The notes under the pieces: generated by a model
The model's input: only the letters and a program-made list of their open reading frames with translations
What the model was told of the DNA's origin: nothing
Database searches by the model: none
Shown here: positions 1-8,850 of the stretch, in pieces
Numbering within the stretch: the stretch's first letter is position 1
Layout: every line of letters begins with the position of its first letter
Source: Candidatus Zhuqueibacterota bacterium
GTDB taxonomy: Bacteria > Zhuqueibacterota > Zhuqueibacteria > Residuimicrobiales > Krinioviventaceae
DNA length: 39,795 nt
Direction: 5' to 3'
Assembly: GCA_016929295.1 (NCBI GenBank)
Contig: JAFGJB010000030.1
Location: forward strand, 1-39,795
Translations under genes and position numbers: made by a program

Positions 1-558
1 GAATATGACAAGGTTGTGGAGCTGGAGAAGAAGACACTTGAAATGGATCCGGATGACAAGGATGCTATTGCCAATCTGGCGTTAGCCTACGATTTTTTAG
101 GCGACCGTGAAAAAGCGCAGCAGACCTATGAAGAGGCGCTGGAGAAAAATCCCGGCGACAAAGACCTCACCTTTAACCTGGCTCGCCTGCACTTTCTCGG
201 CAATGAGTACGATGAGGCCATCGTTCTCTTTAACAAACTGTTGGCCGAAAATCCGCAAGATTATGACGCGAATAAACAAGTTGGCAACGCTTACCTGAGT
301 ATGGCCGATGAGTTTCGCAAGACCCTCGTAGAAAAAGAAACTGCCAGCGGAGAAGTGACTCAGGAGGATCGCGACAAACTGAACACTTTTTATAACGACG
401 CCATACCTTATCTGGAAAAAGCTGTGGAAATTGGTGAGGCAGATCCGGACATCACTATCGAATCCGCTCTTTTCAACAATCTGGGCGTTGCCTATATCAA
501 TGTCGGCAACCGCGAAAAAGGAGAGCTCTATTTCAAAAAGGCTGAAGAGGATCAGTGA
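1..558 (+). CDS. TPR-repeat protein, 3' part only
   Basis: The reading frame is open from the first base, so the gene starts upstream of the window; 185 C-terminal residues are visible. It contains several tetratricopeptide-like helical pairs, with typical spacing of small residues and prolines (for example NLALAYDFLGDREKAQQTYEEAL and NLGVAYINVGNREKGELYFKKA). A charged insert lies in the middle. TPR domains are protein-binding scaffolds, and no enzymatic motif is visible. The preserved part has no membrane segment, but a lost N-terminus could carry a signal peptide. The gene ends just before a strong intrinsic terminator, so it closes a separate upstream operon. Its specific partner cannot be inferred. 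Confidence 0.85.
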   Translation, partial: EYDKVVELEKKTLEMDPDDKDAIANLALAYDFLGDREKAQQTYEEALEKNPGDKDLTFNLARLHFLGNEYDEAIVLFNKLLAENPQDYDANKQVGNAYLSMADEFRKTLVEKETASGEVTQEDRDKLNTFYNDAIPYLEKAVEIGEADPDITIESALFNNLGVAYINVGNREKGELYFKKAEEDQ

Positions 559-575
559 GCGTGAATTCAGGCTTG

Positions 576-603
576 GCCCCGATGAGAGTCGGGGCTTTTT
601 TTT
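576..603 (+). terminator. Rho-independent terminator after the TPR gene
   Basis: A perfect 7-bp GC-rich stem (GCCCCGA at 576-582 with TCGGGGC at 589-595) encloses a 6-nt loop. It is followed directly by a run of eight T. It starts 17 bases after the TPR stop codon and separates that operon from uppS. Confidence 0.93.
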
Positions 604-649
604 ATATAGATTAAATGCGAGATTTTTTATCAAGCCAGTTGAGCCAGCT

Positions 650-1411
650 TTGAGTGAAGAAAACAGTGACATCGTCGCAAGAATAGAAAACAGAGGAAAT
701 ATCCCTCATCACATCGCCATCATCATGGACGGCAACGGCAGATGGGCGAAGAAACGTGGTCTGCCGCGGACCGAGGGGCACAAGGCGGGGATCGAATCCG
801 TTCGCGCTGTGCTGGAGGCAGCGGGAGAAATCGGCGTCAAGGTGTTGACGCTCTATACATTTTCCAGCGAGAATTGGCAACGCCCGCAATCCGAAGTCTC
901 GGCTCTCATGTCGCTGCTCCTGCAGACAGTTCGCAAAGAGGTCGATGAGCTCGATCGCAAAAATGTTCGACTGATGGCAATAGGCGATGTCCAGGCGCTG
1001 CCATACGCGCCGCGAATCGGCATTCAGAACACCATTAAAAGATTGGCCAAGAACACCGGACTCATTTTGAATCTCGCTCTGAGCTACAGCAGCCGGCAGG
1101 AGATTATCTGCGCTGTCAAAGAGATAGGTTACAAGATTCGCCAGGGTGAACTTGATCCGCATGATATCGATGAATCTTTTTTTTCCTCGCTACTGCAAAC
1201 CAGCCGCATCGGCGATCCTGACTTGCTCATCCGAACGAGCGGTGAACAGCGCATAAGCAACTTTTTGCTCTGGCAGATCGCCTACGCCGAGCTCTATATC
1301 ACTTCGACGCTGTGGCCCGATTTCAACAAAACGGAATTTTATCGGGCCATCGAGGATTTTCAAACTCGCGAGCGGCGTTTTGGCCAGGTCAGCGAACAGC
1401 TCCATTCATGA
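650..1411 (+). CDS. uppS: Undecaprenyl diphosphate synthase (cis-prenyltransferase)
   Basis: Condenses isopentenyl diphosphate units onto farnesyl diphosphate to make the C55 lipid carrier for peptidoglycan, O-antigen and capsule. The family signature MDGNGRWAKKRG is at residues 26-37, with the magnesium-binding Asp at 27. The C-terminal signature RTSGEQRISNFLLWQ starts near residue 195 and is followed by AYAELYIT and LWPDF. The frame stays open back to 431, but that stretch overlaps the TPR gene and the terminator. I therefore chose the in-frame TTG at 650, which gives 253 residues, the usual family length. No strong Shine-Dalgarno is visible, so the start is the weak point; ATG 725 would cut into the active site. 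The product feeds the polysaccharide locus later in the window. Confidence 0.93.
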   Translation: MSEENSDIVARIENRGNIPHHIAIIMDGNGRWAKKRGLPRTEGHKAGIESVRAVLEAAGEIGVKVLTLYTFSSENWQRPQSEVSALMSLLLQTVRKEVDELDRKNVRLMAIGDVQALPYAPRIGIQNTIKRLAKNTGLILNLALSYSSRQEIICAVKEIGYKIRQGELDPHDIDESFFSSLLQTSRIGDPDLLIRTSGEQRISNFLLWQIAYAELYITSTLWPDFNKTEFYRAIEDFQTRERRFGQVSEQLHS

Positions 1412-1470
1412 CGAGGTTTGCACTCCCGGAATATTTTTCATATTACCGCAATCAACGCTATTTTATGCAA

Positions 1471-1498
1471 GCAAATTGCCCGCAAATTGCTATATTTA
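1471..1498 (+). promoter_or_regulatory. Tandem palindromic operator-like repeats abutting a -7-like box upstream of tamB
   Basis: GCAAATTGC occurs twice, at 1471-1479 and 1482-1490. The copies are separated by CC, giving an 11-bp period close to one helical turn. Each 9-mer is itself an odd palindrome (GCAA-A-TTGC). The second copy directly abuts TATATTTA (1491-1498), which fits a Bacteroidota-type -7 element (TAnnTTTG) except at its last base. No TTG lies at the expected -33 position. The layout suggests a regulator-binding site at the tamB promoter; the regulator is unknown. The rest of the 229-base gap (1412-1640) shows no gene. It would give tamB a leader of roughly 130 nt. Confidence 0.5.
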
Positions 1499-1640
1499 TA
1501 GTGTTCCAATAGTGGCATGGCGCTGTAAACATTCACGATGATCGGACGGTCTCAATTGAAGCTGCTATGCGGAACAGTGCTGCTCGATTTTGTTCGTGCT
1601 TGGCGATTGGTGGGTGAATTTTTGAGTATGAGGACGTTGG

Positions 1641-4600
1641 TTGCGCAAGCGTAGATGGGCTTTGTTTGCTTTCATCATCATGCTGGCTTTTATTTTTTTA
1701 TCTCTCGAGAGCTGGCGATTTTTCAAAGCAAATGAAAAGCTGAAAGACTATATCCTGGCAGAGTTCCGTCCGATTGTCGGCGAGCAGCTCTCCATTTCCA
1801 AAGTGCATGTCAGCTTTGGCAATATACATATCCTCGGCGTGCGCTTTGCCGCTCCGGCAAAAAGCATTTCAATTGATATTCGCGATTTGCGCATTGGCTA
1901 TAGCTTTTTCAATCTGCTGGTGCGCGGATTCCATCCGCAATACATTTCTCAGGACGCCCTGTTCATCGGCCCCACAATCACCATCAATCCTGCGGATTCG
2001 CTCCTGCCTGCAGATGATCTTGCAGGCGCTGCTGAGTTGACGCGACAACTGTCGCTTCCCGCCGATTTCAAAAATCTGGATTTTTTCAATCATATTTCGA
2101 TCAAAGACGGCGACATCGTTTACATCCAGGACAATGAAAAGATCGTGCCACTCGCTCATTCCGTGCAAGGCGGCATTTATAAGCAAAAAGGGGATTCCCT
2201 CTTGATCGATCTGGATGGCGCTTTTTTCAACTCCCGGGAGAGAAATATACGCCTTGTCGGCAGCGGTGATTTTCACAAGAGGATCATCACCAATGTTCAG
2301 GCCACCCTGACAAACTATGCACTGCAGCACGGCCTGCCGTTGTTGAGCGAGGACATGATCGTCCTGGATCGGGGCGAGCTCACGGGACTGGTCAATGTTC
2401 AGTGGCTTGAGCGAAAAGGTCAGTACCGGGTGACCGGAGATCTCGAAATTCATGATGCCGCCGGTGATGTTTTCACCGGCAAGCTTGCCATCAGTGATAT
2501 GTTTTCCAAGCTTATTCTCCACGATAACAAGATCATCATCGAGGAATCAGAGCAAATTGTCAACAACTCCAGAGTCACCATCGCGGGCGAGCTGGAAAAT
2601 GTGGCCGATCCGCTCCTCAACATCACCGGCGAATCGGCACATTTTGATCTCGGGGCCTTTTCGGCCATTCTCGGGCCCCAGTTCACCGGTCAAATCAGCG
2701 GTACGGCCGCTTTGCAAGTGTCTGTGCGCGGGCCCCTGGATAATATTGTCATCCAGCAGAATATCCGCGCCAGCTCCCTCACCATAAAAAACAGGCAGCT
2801 GCAAGACTTTTACGCCGATGTCAGGTTCGCCGGCAAGACAGTCATAGTCGATAGCAGCCGCGCTCTGCTGAATGGCAACGAGATGTCTTTGGCCGGCGCC
2901 ATCGATCTCTCTTCCGCAGAAAAAACTATCTGGGGTGAAATAAAGGGGCATGGAGATGTGGCGTCGCTGTTCGCTCCCGGGCGAATTGACTCTTCCATTT
3001 CTATTTTCTCAAACTTTCAGTCCCTCCTCTATGGTTCCATCAGTCGGCCTGTCCTGGATGGACAGCTCTCTCTCCAGATGCATTCCCCTGACGCCGATAC
3101 TCTTGTCCTCGATGTCTCTTTTGACTATCGCGACAAGAAAATGATCTTCAGCAACGACAACAGTGCGGACGGAATCGCCATCCATTCGACCATCGACTGG
3201 AACCAGAAACCGCCGGCTATAGAGTTACAGTGCCGTGGTGGCGAAAAGATGCTCAATCTTGTCCGTGATATCCCGGCTGGAAAGTATTTTGCCGAACACA
3301 TGCATTCGTCATTCACAGTGCTCGGAAATGTGAACAATATGGAATTATCCGCGGATATCATGGCGGTCGCCGATGGTCGGATTGCAGGGCAACTCTTGCA
3401 TGTGGATGCTGATATCGCCAGAAAGGGCGCGTCATTCAGGAGTGATGGCGTGTTCACGATCAGAGGCGATAGCAAAAATGCCGCCAGAGGTGAATTTTCA
3501 CTGGAGAAAACAGCGACGGCCTTTGCGCTGAAAAATCTCGATATCGAAGACGAATTGACGGCCTCGTTGAAAATCGATCTCGGCGAGACCAGAGAGTTGA
3601 GCGGAGTGCTGGAATTGAACGGATTCGACATCAACAGACTGTCGAAGCCGGACTCTTCGCTCGCCGGCAAAATCAATTCGACGATGCGTCTGCAGGGGAC
3701 TCTTGCTGATCCCATGTTCAATGGCGTGATCGATGTTGACGATCTATCCTATCGGGATGTCGGCCCGTACGAATCACTCATTCATTTTGATTATGACCAT
3801 TCTCAATTCAATCTGGAAAAATTCACCCTCAACTTTGGCAAATCGACTTTATTGTATGCGCATGGCCAGTATGATGGAACATGTGACGCGATCGATTTTT
3901 CGATCAAGGGCGCCGGTTTTGATGCCGGACAAATTCTGGGCGCCGCCGGCAAAGACTCGCTCATCTCCGGGGCTGCCCTCATCGACCTCGTCATCAGTGG
4001 AACCACCGTCGCACCGGTTTTACAGGGGATCGTGGCAATAAAAGAGGGGCGATTGTGGAATATTCCTTTTGATGAACTTGAGCTCAGGCTTGCGCCAACT
4101 GTTGCCACTGATTCGCTGCGAGCATCACCGTCGGCAGTTATTGAAAATTTCCGACTCGAGCGATTTGATGTCTATGAAATCCGTGCTTCCGGCATCTATC
4201 CGTTTCACAAGGCTGATAGTCTGATTCTGGAGGTCAATGGTTCAGGGAATTTTTTGCAGATCCTGAATGATGTAAAACCATTTTTTCGATCTCCGCAAAG
4301 CACCTGCTCGTTGACCAGTCGGGTTCGTGGTACGCCGATGAAACCCTACCTGGAAAATGCCCATCTCACCATCGATGAAGCGAGCATGGAATTTGCGTCA
4401 GTCGTCGCTCCGGTGAAAAATGTGCGCGGCGAGTTGTCATTCGATGCGGACGAGCAGTTTTTGCATCTCCTGGCATTGGAGGGCAACATGGGAGAAAAAC
4501 CCTTTCGAATCTATAGTGATCTGGCTGAAAATGTGGTTTCGGCAAAGCCGCTGGACAATCTCCACATCGGTGATTCTGATTTTCATTTTGGCGTTTTGAT

Positions 4601-5777
4601 ACTGGAGACGCCGCAAAAAGGTGTGCCGCTCAATTTCGTCGGCATCATGGAGCCCGGCGAATTCGGTCTGCTGGAGTTGGTTGGGCGTGAGCGCGGCGAA
4701 AAATTCTATTTTTGCGAGTCGCCCGACGGTCTCACCCTGCGCGGCAGAATTAACCTCTATGACACCGAAATCATGTATCCGTTTTACGAGAACACACACG
4801 TGGGCTCCGGCAAGCTGAAAGATTTTCTGCGCAATCTCGATTGGGACCTTTTTGTTGTGCCGACAAAAAACACCCGCTTTGTCCGCGACTTTCCCGGAGC
4901 GATCGATCAGGTATACGTTGATCTCAAACTGGACGAAAATTTTGGCGGTCTCGAATTCACCGATCAACTCGTCAACGACACCTTTCGCATCAACGGGCAC
5001 GTTCGCTCCACCAAGGGGATGATTGAATATCTCAATATGAATTTCCGCGTTGAACAAGCCGGAGTTGATTTTGATCGCAGCAGTCTTGTGCCCGTTGGCT
5101 ATGGATCGGCAAAAACGACTGTAACCGATTCGCTGGGCATCTCGTCTACTATATTGCTGACGTTGCAGACGGTCGATAACACAATGAATAAAAAGTCTGT
5201 GGACGATATTGTCCGCCAGGAAGAAGGCCGAGCCCGCTTTGACCAGATTCGCTTCAAGCTGTCGAGCGATAATCCGAATATTGGCAGCAGTGAGGCGCAG
5301 ATATTGGCATCGCTTGGATATTCAACAAATAACCTGCAGAACAATGCCGTGTCGGCCATCGGCTATAGTACGGACAATCTCATCTTCAGACCGTTATTCC
5401 GGCCGATGGAAAAAGAGCTGGAACAGACTTTTGGTCTGGATTATGTGCGCTTCAGCTCACAACTGACTCGCAATATCATCATGTTCAATCTGAATAATAA
5501 CCTCGAGCTCAACAGCCGGCTGGCGCTCCTGGAGAGCACGAAAATAATTGTCGGCAAGTATCTGTCGAATAATTTTTTTCTGCAATATACGGGTCAAATA
5601 GAATCCGGAGTCGGATATCGTTACAAAGCAAAACACCTCGGATTTCATCACACGCTCGGTCTCGAATATCAAATAAATCCTCAGGTATTGGTGGAACTTG
5701 AATACGACTATGATAGTTTGATGTTGGAGAAGAGAGATGATAAACGCATTATTCTGCGACACTGGTTCCCCTTTTAG
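1641..5777 (+). CDS. tamB: TamB-family (DUF490) inner-membrane-anchored translocation/assembly protein
   Basis: A 1378-residue protein. One N-terminal membrane anchor (about residues 6-26, after a MRKRRW start) is followed by a very long beta-rich periplasmic region of AsmA/TamB type. The C-terminal region has the DUF490 character, ending in a strand-rich section that closes with an aromatic HWFPF. TamB-family proteins span the periplasm and act in outer-membrane protein insertion and/or phospholipid transport. The start is TTG 1641, preceded by GAGGA. The gene lies 72 bases upstream of bamA. No TamA is visible, so this TamB may work with BamA, as reported for Borrelia; that is inference. The identification rests on architecture, length, C-terminus and neighbourhood. 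Confidence 0.88.
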   Translation: MRKRRWALFAFIIMLAFIFLSLESWRFFKANEKLKDYILAEFRPIVGEQLSISKVHVSFGNIHILGVRFAAPAKSISIDIRDLRIGYSFFNLLVRGFHPQYISQDALFIGPTITINPADSLLPADDLAGAAELTRQLSLPADFKNLDFFNHISIKDGDIVYIQDNEKIVPLAHSVQGGIYKQKGDSLLIDLDGAFFNSRERNIRLVGSGDFHKRIITNVQATLTNYALQHGLPLLSEDMIVLDRGELTGLVNVQWLERKGQYRVTGDLEIHDAAGDVFTGKLAISDMFSKLILHDNKIIIEESEQIVNNSRVTIAGELENVADPLLNITGESAHFDLGAFSAILGPQFTGQISGTAALQVSVRGPLDNIVIQQNIRASSLTIKNRQLQDFYADVRFAGKTVIVDSSRALLNGNEMSLAGAIDLSSAEKTIWGEIKGHGDVASLFAPGRIDSSISIFSNFQSLLYGSISRPVLDGQLSLQMHSPDADTLVLDVSFDYRDKKMIFSNDNSADGIAIHSTIDWNQKPPAIELQCRGGEKMLNLVRDIPAGKYFAEHMHSSFTVLGNVNNMELSADIMAVADGRIAGQLLHVDADIARKGASFRSDGVFTIRGDSKNAARGEFSLEKTATAFALKNLDIEDELTASLKIDLGETRELSGVLELNGFDINRLSKPDSSLAGKINSTMRLQGTLADPMFNGVIDVDDLSYRDVGPYESLIHFDYDHSQFNLEKFTLNFGKSTLLYAHGQYDGTCDAIDFSIKGAGFDAGQILGAAGKDSLISGAALIDLVISGTTVAPVLQGIVAIKEGRLWNIPFDELELRLAPTVATDSLRASPSAVIENFRLERFDVYEIRASGIYPFHKADSLILEVNGSGNFLQILNDVKPFFRSPQSTCSLTSRVRGTPMKPYLENAHLTIDEASMEFASVVAPVKNVRGELSFDADEQFLHLLALEGNMGEKPFRIYSDLAENVVSAKPLDNLHIGDSDFHFGVLILETPQKGVPLNFVGIMEPGEFGLLELVGRERGEKFYFCESPDGLTLRGRINLYDTEIMYPFYENTHVGSGKLKDFLRNLDWDLFVVPTKNTRFVRDFPGAIDQVYVDLKLDENFGGLEFTDQLVNDTFRINGHVRSTKGMIEYLNMNFRVEQAGVDFDRSSLVPVGYGSAKTTVTDSLGISSTILLTLQTVDNTMNKKSVDDIVRQEEGRARFDQIRFKLSSDNPNIGSSEAQILASLGYSTNNLQNNAVSAIGYSTDNLIFRPLFRPMEKELEQTFGLDYVRFSSQLTRNIIMFNLNNNLELNSRLALLESTKIIVGKYLSNNFFLQYTGQIESGVGYRYKAKHLGFHHTLGLEYQINPQVLVELEYDYDSLMLEKRDDKRIILRHWFPF

Positions 5778-5791
5778 GTCGATATTTTCCA

Positions 5792-5822
5792 TTGTAATAA
5801 ATGGATTTATTTGCTAAATTTA
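5792..5822 (+). promoter_or_regulatory. Predicted FCB-type promoter of bamA
   Basis: TTG at 5792-5794, a 20-base spacer and TAAATTTA at 5815-5822 match the -33/-7 pattern (TTTG, then TAnnTTTG) described for Bacteroides, apart from the last base. It lies between the tamB stop and the bamA ATG at 5850. Transcription would start near 5829, giving a short leader. Confidence 0.5.
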
Positions 5823-5849
5823 ATGCTATTGAATTGTAGGATTCGACTT

Positions 5850-8159
5850 ATGTCACGATTTTGCACCGCTACGCTGATTTTACTTCTTTTTGCAACTTGC
5901 AATGTTTTTGCCCAGGGACAGACGATAAAAGTGCTGGGTGTGTCCGTGACGGGCAATGCCACCACCGATGCAAACATGATCCGCATGCAATCCGGCATTA
6001 TGGTCGGTTCCGATCTTTCAGCGGAAGGGGTGCAGGATGCGATCCGCAAACTGTGGCGTCTGAATCTTTTTTCTGATGTGCAACTTTTGGTCGATCAACA
6101 GGTGGGCGACGGCTATTATTTGACCATTCAAGTGCAAGAGTTTCCGCGACTGGAAAAAGTCGAGCTGCAGGGAAATAAAAAGCTCAAAAAAGATGATATC
6201 GACGAAATCCTCAACTATTATGCCGGTCAAATCGTAAGCCCCACCTCCATCAGCCGTTCAAAGGCCAAGCTTTTGGAAAAATATAAAGAAAAAGGTCACC
6301 TGCTGGCCGAAATCGATGTTGAGCAGACTCCCGGCACACTCGATTCCAGTCGCGTCATCGTGCGTTTTATCTTTGATGAGGGTAAAAAAGTTCAGGTCGA
6401 GAGAATTCGCTTTTTCGGCAACCAGGCGTTCAATGACAGCAAGCTGCGCAAACAGTTGAAAGAGATCAAAGAGGACAAATGGTGGCGCAGCGCTGATTTT
6501 GATCGCGAAAAATATGAAGAGGATGTGCTCAAGATCATCGAATTCTATCGCAACGAGGGTTATCGAGACGCCGAGATCGTCAGCGACAGCTTGTATTATA
6601 ACGACGACCGCGATGACATGTTCATCGATATCACTGTGAGCGAAGGGCCGCAGTATTACTTTGGCGATATATCATTCAGCGGCAACAAGGTCTTTGCCGA
6701 TGAAGAGCTGGCGGCAAATCTGCGATTCAAGAAAGGTGATGTGTACAGCAAGAAGAGTCTGGACGAGGCGTCGTATCAACATATCGGTGGTCTCTATTAT
6801 GACCTGGGCTATATCTTTGCGTCCGCAACGCCACGAGAGATCATCAATCCGGAGAATCCGCAACAACTTGACATCCAATTCCTCATGCAGGAAGGCAAGC
6901 AGGCAAAAATTGATGAGATCATTATATCCGGAAACACCAAGACCAAAGAAAAAGTGATCCGTCGCGAGCTGCGCATTCTGCCGGGGCAGACCTTCAACAA
7001 GTCGCTGCTGGAGCGCAGCCAGCGTGAAGTGTGGATGCTCAATTACTTTGCCAATGTTGAACCAGGGGTGAAACCCATTGACGCAGAAAAGGTCAACCTT
7101 GAATTCAAAGTTGAGGAGAAATCGACTGACACCGCAAATATGTCGGCCGGCTGGAGCGAGCGCGACAAACTCATCGGCAGCGTTGGCGTGGCGATGGCTA
7201 ACCTTTTTGGCAATGGTCAGCGGCTCAGCTTTGACTGGTCCTTCGGCCGCTACTATCGCTCCTTTAACATCGGCTTCACCGAGCCGTGGCTCCTCGACAC
7301 CCCCACTCTCGCCGGCTTCAGCTTTTATGACACAAAGCGTGACGCCTACTATATCGGTTACAAGCAGGTGAGCACCGGCGCATCATTCAGAATTGGCCGC
7401 CGTTTCAACTGGCCGGACAACTTTTTTCGCGGCGACTGGATTTATCGCATTGACAAAACAGAGTTGAGCGATTTCAATCAATATATCATTGATGCCAATC
7501 CCAATAATATCATTAACGAGCAGTGGCCCTTGATCAGCAGCAGTGTGACGCAAATCTTTTCGCGCAACAGCCTCGACCGGCCTGAATTTCCGACGTCCGG
7601 CTCCGAAGTGTCACTGACAGCGCAGCTGACCGGCACATTTCTCGGCGGCAATGTCGATTATCATAAATGGATCCTGCGCCACGACTGGTTCACGCCTTCC
7701 TTCTGGAAACTCGTCTTTTACACCAGTTTTCAGGCCGGCTATATGGAGTCGATCGGCATAAATGCCCACATCCCTTACACCGATTATTTTTTTATGGGCG
7801 GTGACGGTCTGTCGAGTTCTACGCCGCTGCGCGGCTATGAAGATCCGTTGGCAAATTATCAGATCATCGATGAGGGCGGCAAAGCGATGCTCAAGTACAC
7901 CACCGAGCTCCGCATTCCGATTGCTCCGAATCCGACTATATTCGCACTTATATTTGCCGAGGCCGGCAACACCTGGCTCGATTTTCGACGCGCCAATCCT
8001 TTTGCTATGAAACGATCCGTCGGCATCGGCGCGCGCGTTTTCATGCCCATGATCGGCATCATCGGCTTTGATTACGGCTATGGTTTCGATCGCGTTGACG
8101 ACTATGGAAGGCCGGATCCAAAATGGAAAATGCATTTTGTCTTTGGCCGAAGTTTTTAA
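5850..8159 (+). CDS. bamA: Outer-membrane protein assembly factor BamA (Omp85)
   Basis: Central component of the beta-barrel assembly machinery, which folds and inserts outer-membrane proteins. The product is 769 residues. It has a signal peptide (MSRFCTATLILLLFATCNVFAQ) and then a series of POTRA domains (about residues 25-410), recognisable by recurring segments such as VELQGNKKLKKDDI, IRFFGNQAFNDSKL and IIISGNTKTKEKVI. A C-terminal Omp85 barrel contains GGDGLSSSTPLRGYEDP, the RGY-type loop typical of BamA, and ends in an aromatic FGRSF. The frame extends back to 5811, but ATG 5850 starts a clean signal peptide after a GTAGGA. It sits between tamB and skp, the usual context. Confidence 0.96.
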   Translation: MSRFCTATLILLLFATCNVFAQGQTIKVLGVSVTGNATTDANMIRMQSGIMVGSDLSAEGVQDAIRKLWRLNLFSDVQLLVDQQVGDGYYLTIQVQEFPRLEKVELQGNKKLKKDDIDEILNYYAGQIVSPTSISRSKAKLLEKYKEKGHLLAEIDVEQTPGTLDSSRVIVRFIFDEGKKVQVERIRFFGNQAFNDSKLRKQLKEIKEDKWWRSADFDREKYEEDVLKIIEFYRNEGYRDAEIVSDSLYYNDDRDDMFIDITVSEGPQYYFGDISFSGNKVFADEELAANLRFKKGDVYSKKSLDEASYQHIGGLYYDLGYIFASATPREIINPENPQQLDIQFLMQEGKQAKIDEIIISGNTKTKEKVIRRELRILPGQTFNKSLLERSQREVWMLNYFANVEPGVKPIDAEKVNLEFKVEEKSTDTANMSAGWSERDKLIGSVGVAMANLFGNGQRLSFDWSFGRYYRSFNIGFTEPWLLDTPTLAGFSFYDTKRDAYYIGYKQVSTGASFRIGRRFNWPDNFFRGDWIYRIDKTELSDFNQYIIDANPNNIINEQWPLISSSVTQIFSRNSLDRPEFPTSGSEVSLTAQLTGTFLGGNVDYHKWILRHDWFTPSFWKLVFYTSFQAGYMESIGINAHIPYTDYFFMGGDGLSSSTPLRGYEDPLANYQIIDEGGKAMLKYTTELRIPIAPNPTIFALIFAEAGNTWLDFRRANPFAMKRSVGIGARVFMPMIGIIGFDYGYGFDRVDDYGRPDPKWKMHFVFGRSF

Positions 8160-8208
8160 ATGGTCCTGCTGCATCGTAAACATTCATCCGATATTTTTCA
8201 TCTTAATA

Positions 8209-8239
8209 TTGTATAAAATTATTGTTTTTAGTATCTTAT
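8209..8239 (+). promoter_or_regulatory. Predicted FCB-type promoter of skp
   Basis: TTG at 8209-8211, exactly 20 bases of AT-rich spacer, then TATCTTAT at 8232-8239 and a following TTG. The spacing equals that of the bamA and gcvT promoter candidates. It lies in the 106-base gap between bamA and skp and would give a leader of about 20 nt. Confidence 0.4.
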
Positions 8240-8265
8240 TTGAAACAAGCTCACAGGAGGTTGCA

Positions 8266-8829
8266 GTGAAAAAGAAAAACTGGCTCGTCGTCATCAGCAC
8301 TTGCATTTTTTTATTTGGTTTGTCAATGGATGTCGCGGCGCAAAAATTAGGCTACATCAACTCGCAGCAAATTCTCGCTCAATATAAAGAGGCTCAGGAT
8401 GCCCAGGAGCAACTCGACAAGATTAACAAACAGTGGGAAGCCGAAGGCCGCGAGCTGCAGACGCAGTTTCAGGAGCTGGGTCAGCAACTGGAATCACAAA
8501 GTTTACTGCTGAGCGAAGAACGCCAGATGGAAAAGCAGGCCGAACTGCAGGCATTGTATCAGAAAATCCAGCAGTTCCAGAATGAAAAATGGGGACAAAA
8601 CGGCGAGTTTTTCCGCAAACAGGAAGAAATTATGAAGCCGGTTTATGACAAAATAAACGCCGCCATTCAAAAAGTGGGTGAAGAGGAGCGGTATGATTAT
8701 GTCTTTGATACCGTTGCCGGCAATATCGTTTATGTCAGTGACAATACAAATGACCTCACCGAATTTGTCATCGAAGAGTTGGAGAAGGGTCTCGAATCAA
8801 CATCCCAGGGGTCATCGCGCCGCCAATAA
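8266..8829 (+). CDS. skp: Periplasmic chaperone Skp/OmpH family
   Basis: Skp holds unfolded outer-membrane proteins during transit to the Bam complex. The product is 187 residues: a signal peptide (VKKKNWLVVISTCIFLFG, with a cleavage-like AAQ), the conserved KLGYINSQQIL strand, a long charged Gln/Glu-rich coiled coil (about residues 40-130), and a return strand YDYVFDTVAGNIVYV. The GTG start at 8266 is fixed by a perfect AGGAGG at 8255-8260, five bases upstream; the longer open frame back to 8068 overlaps bamA. The position between bamA and lpxD is conserved in many diderms. Confidence 0.94.
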   Translation: MKKKNWLVVISTCIFLFGLSMDVAAQKLGYINSQQILAQYKEAQDAQEQLDKINKQWEAEGRELQTQFQELGQQLESQSLLLSEERQMEKQAELQALYQKIQQFQNEKWGQNGEFFRKQEEIMKPVYDKINAAIQKVGEEERYDYVFDTVAGNIVYVSDNTNDLTEFVIEELEKGLESTSQGSSRRQ

Positions 8830-8850
8830 CAAGAGTCTCAGGAACCAGTT

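Noticed and set aside
431-649. Long N-terminal extension of UppS
   Set aside because: The open frame upstream of 650 overlaps the TPR gene and the terminator and has no family similarity.
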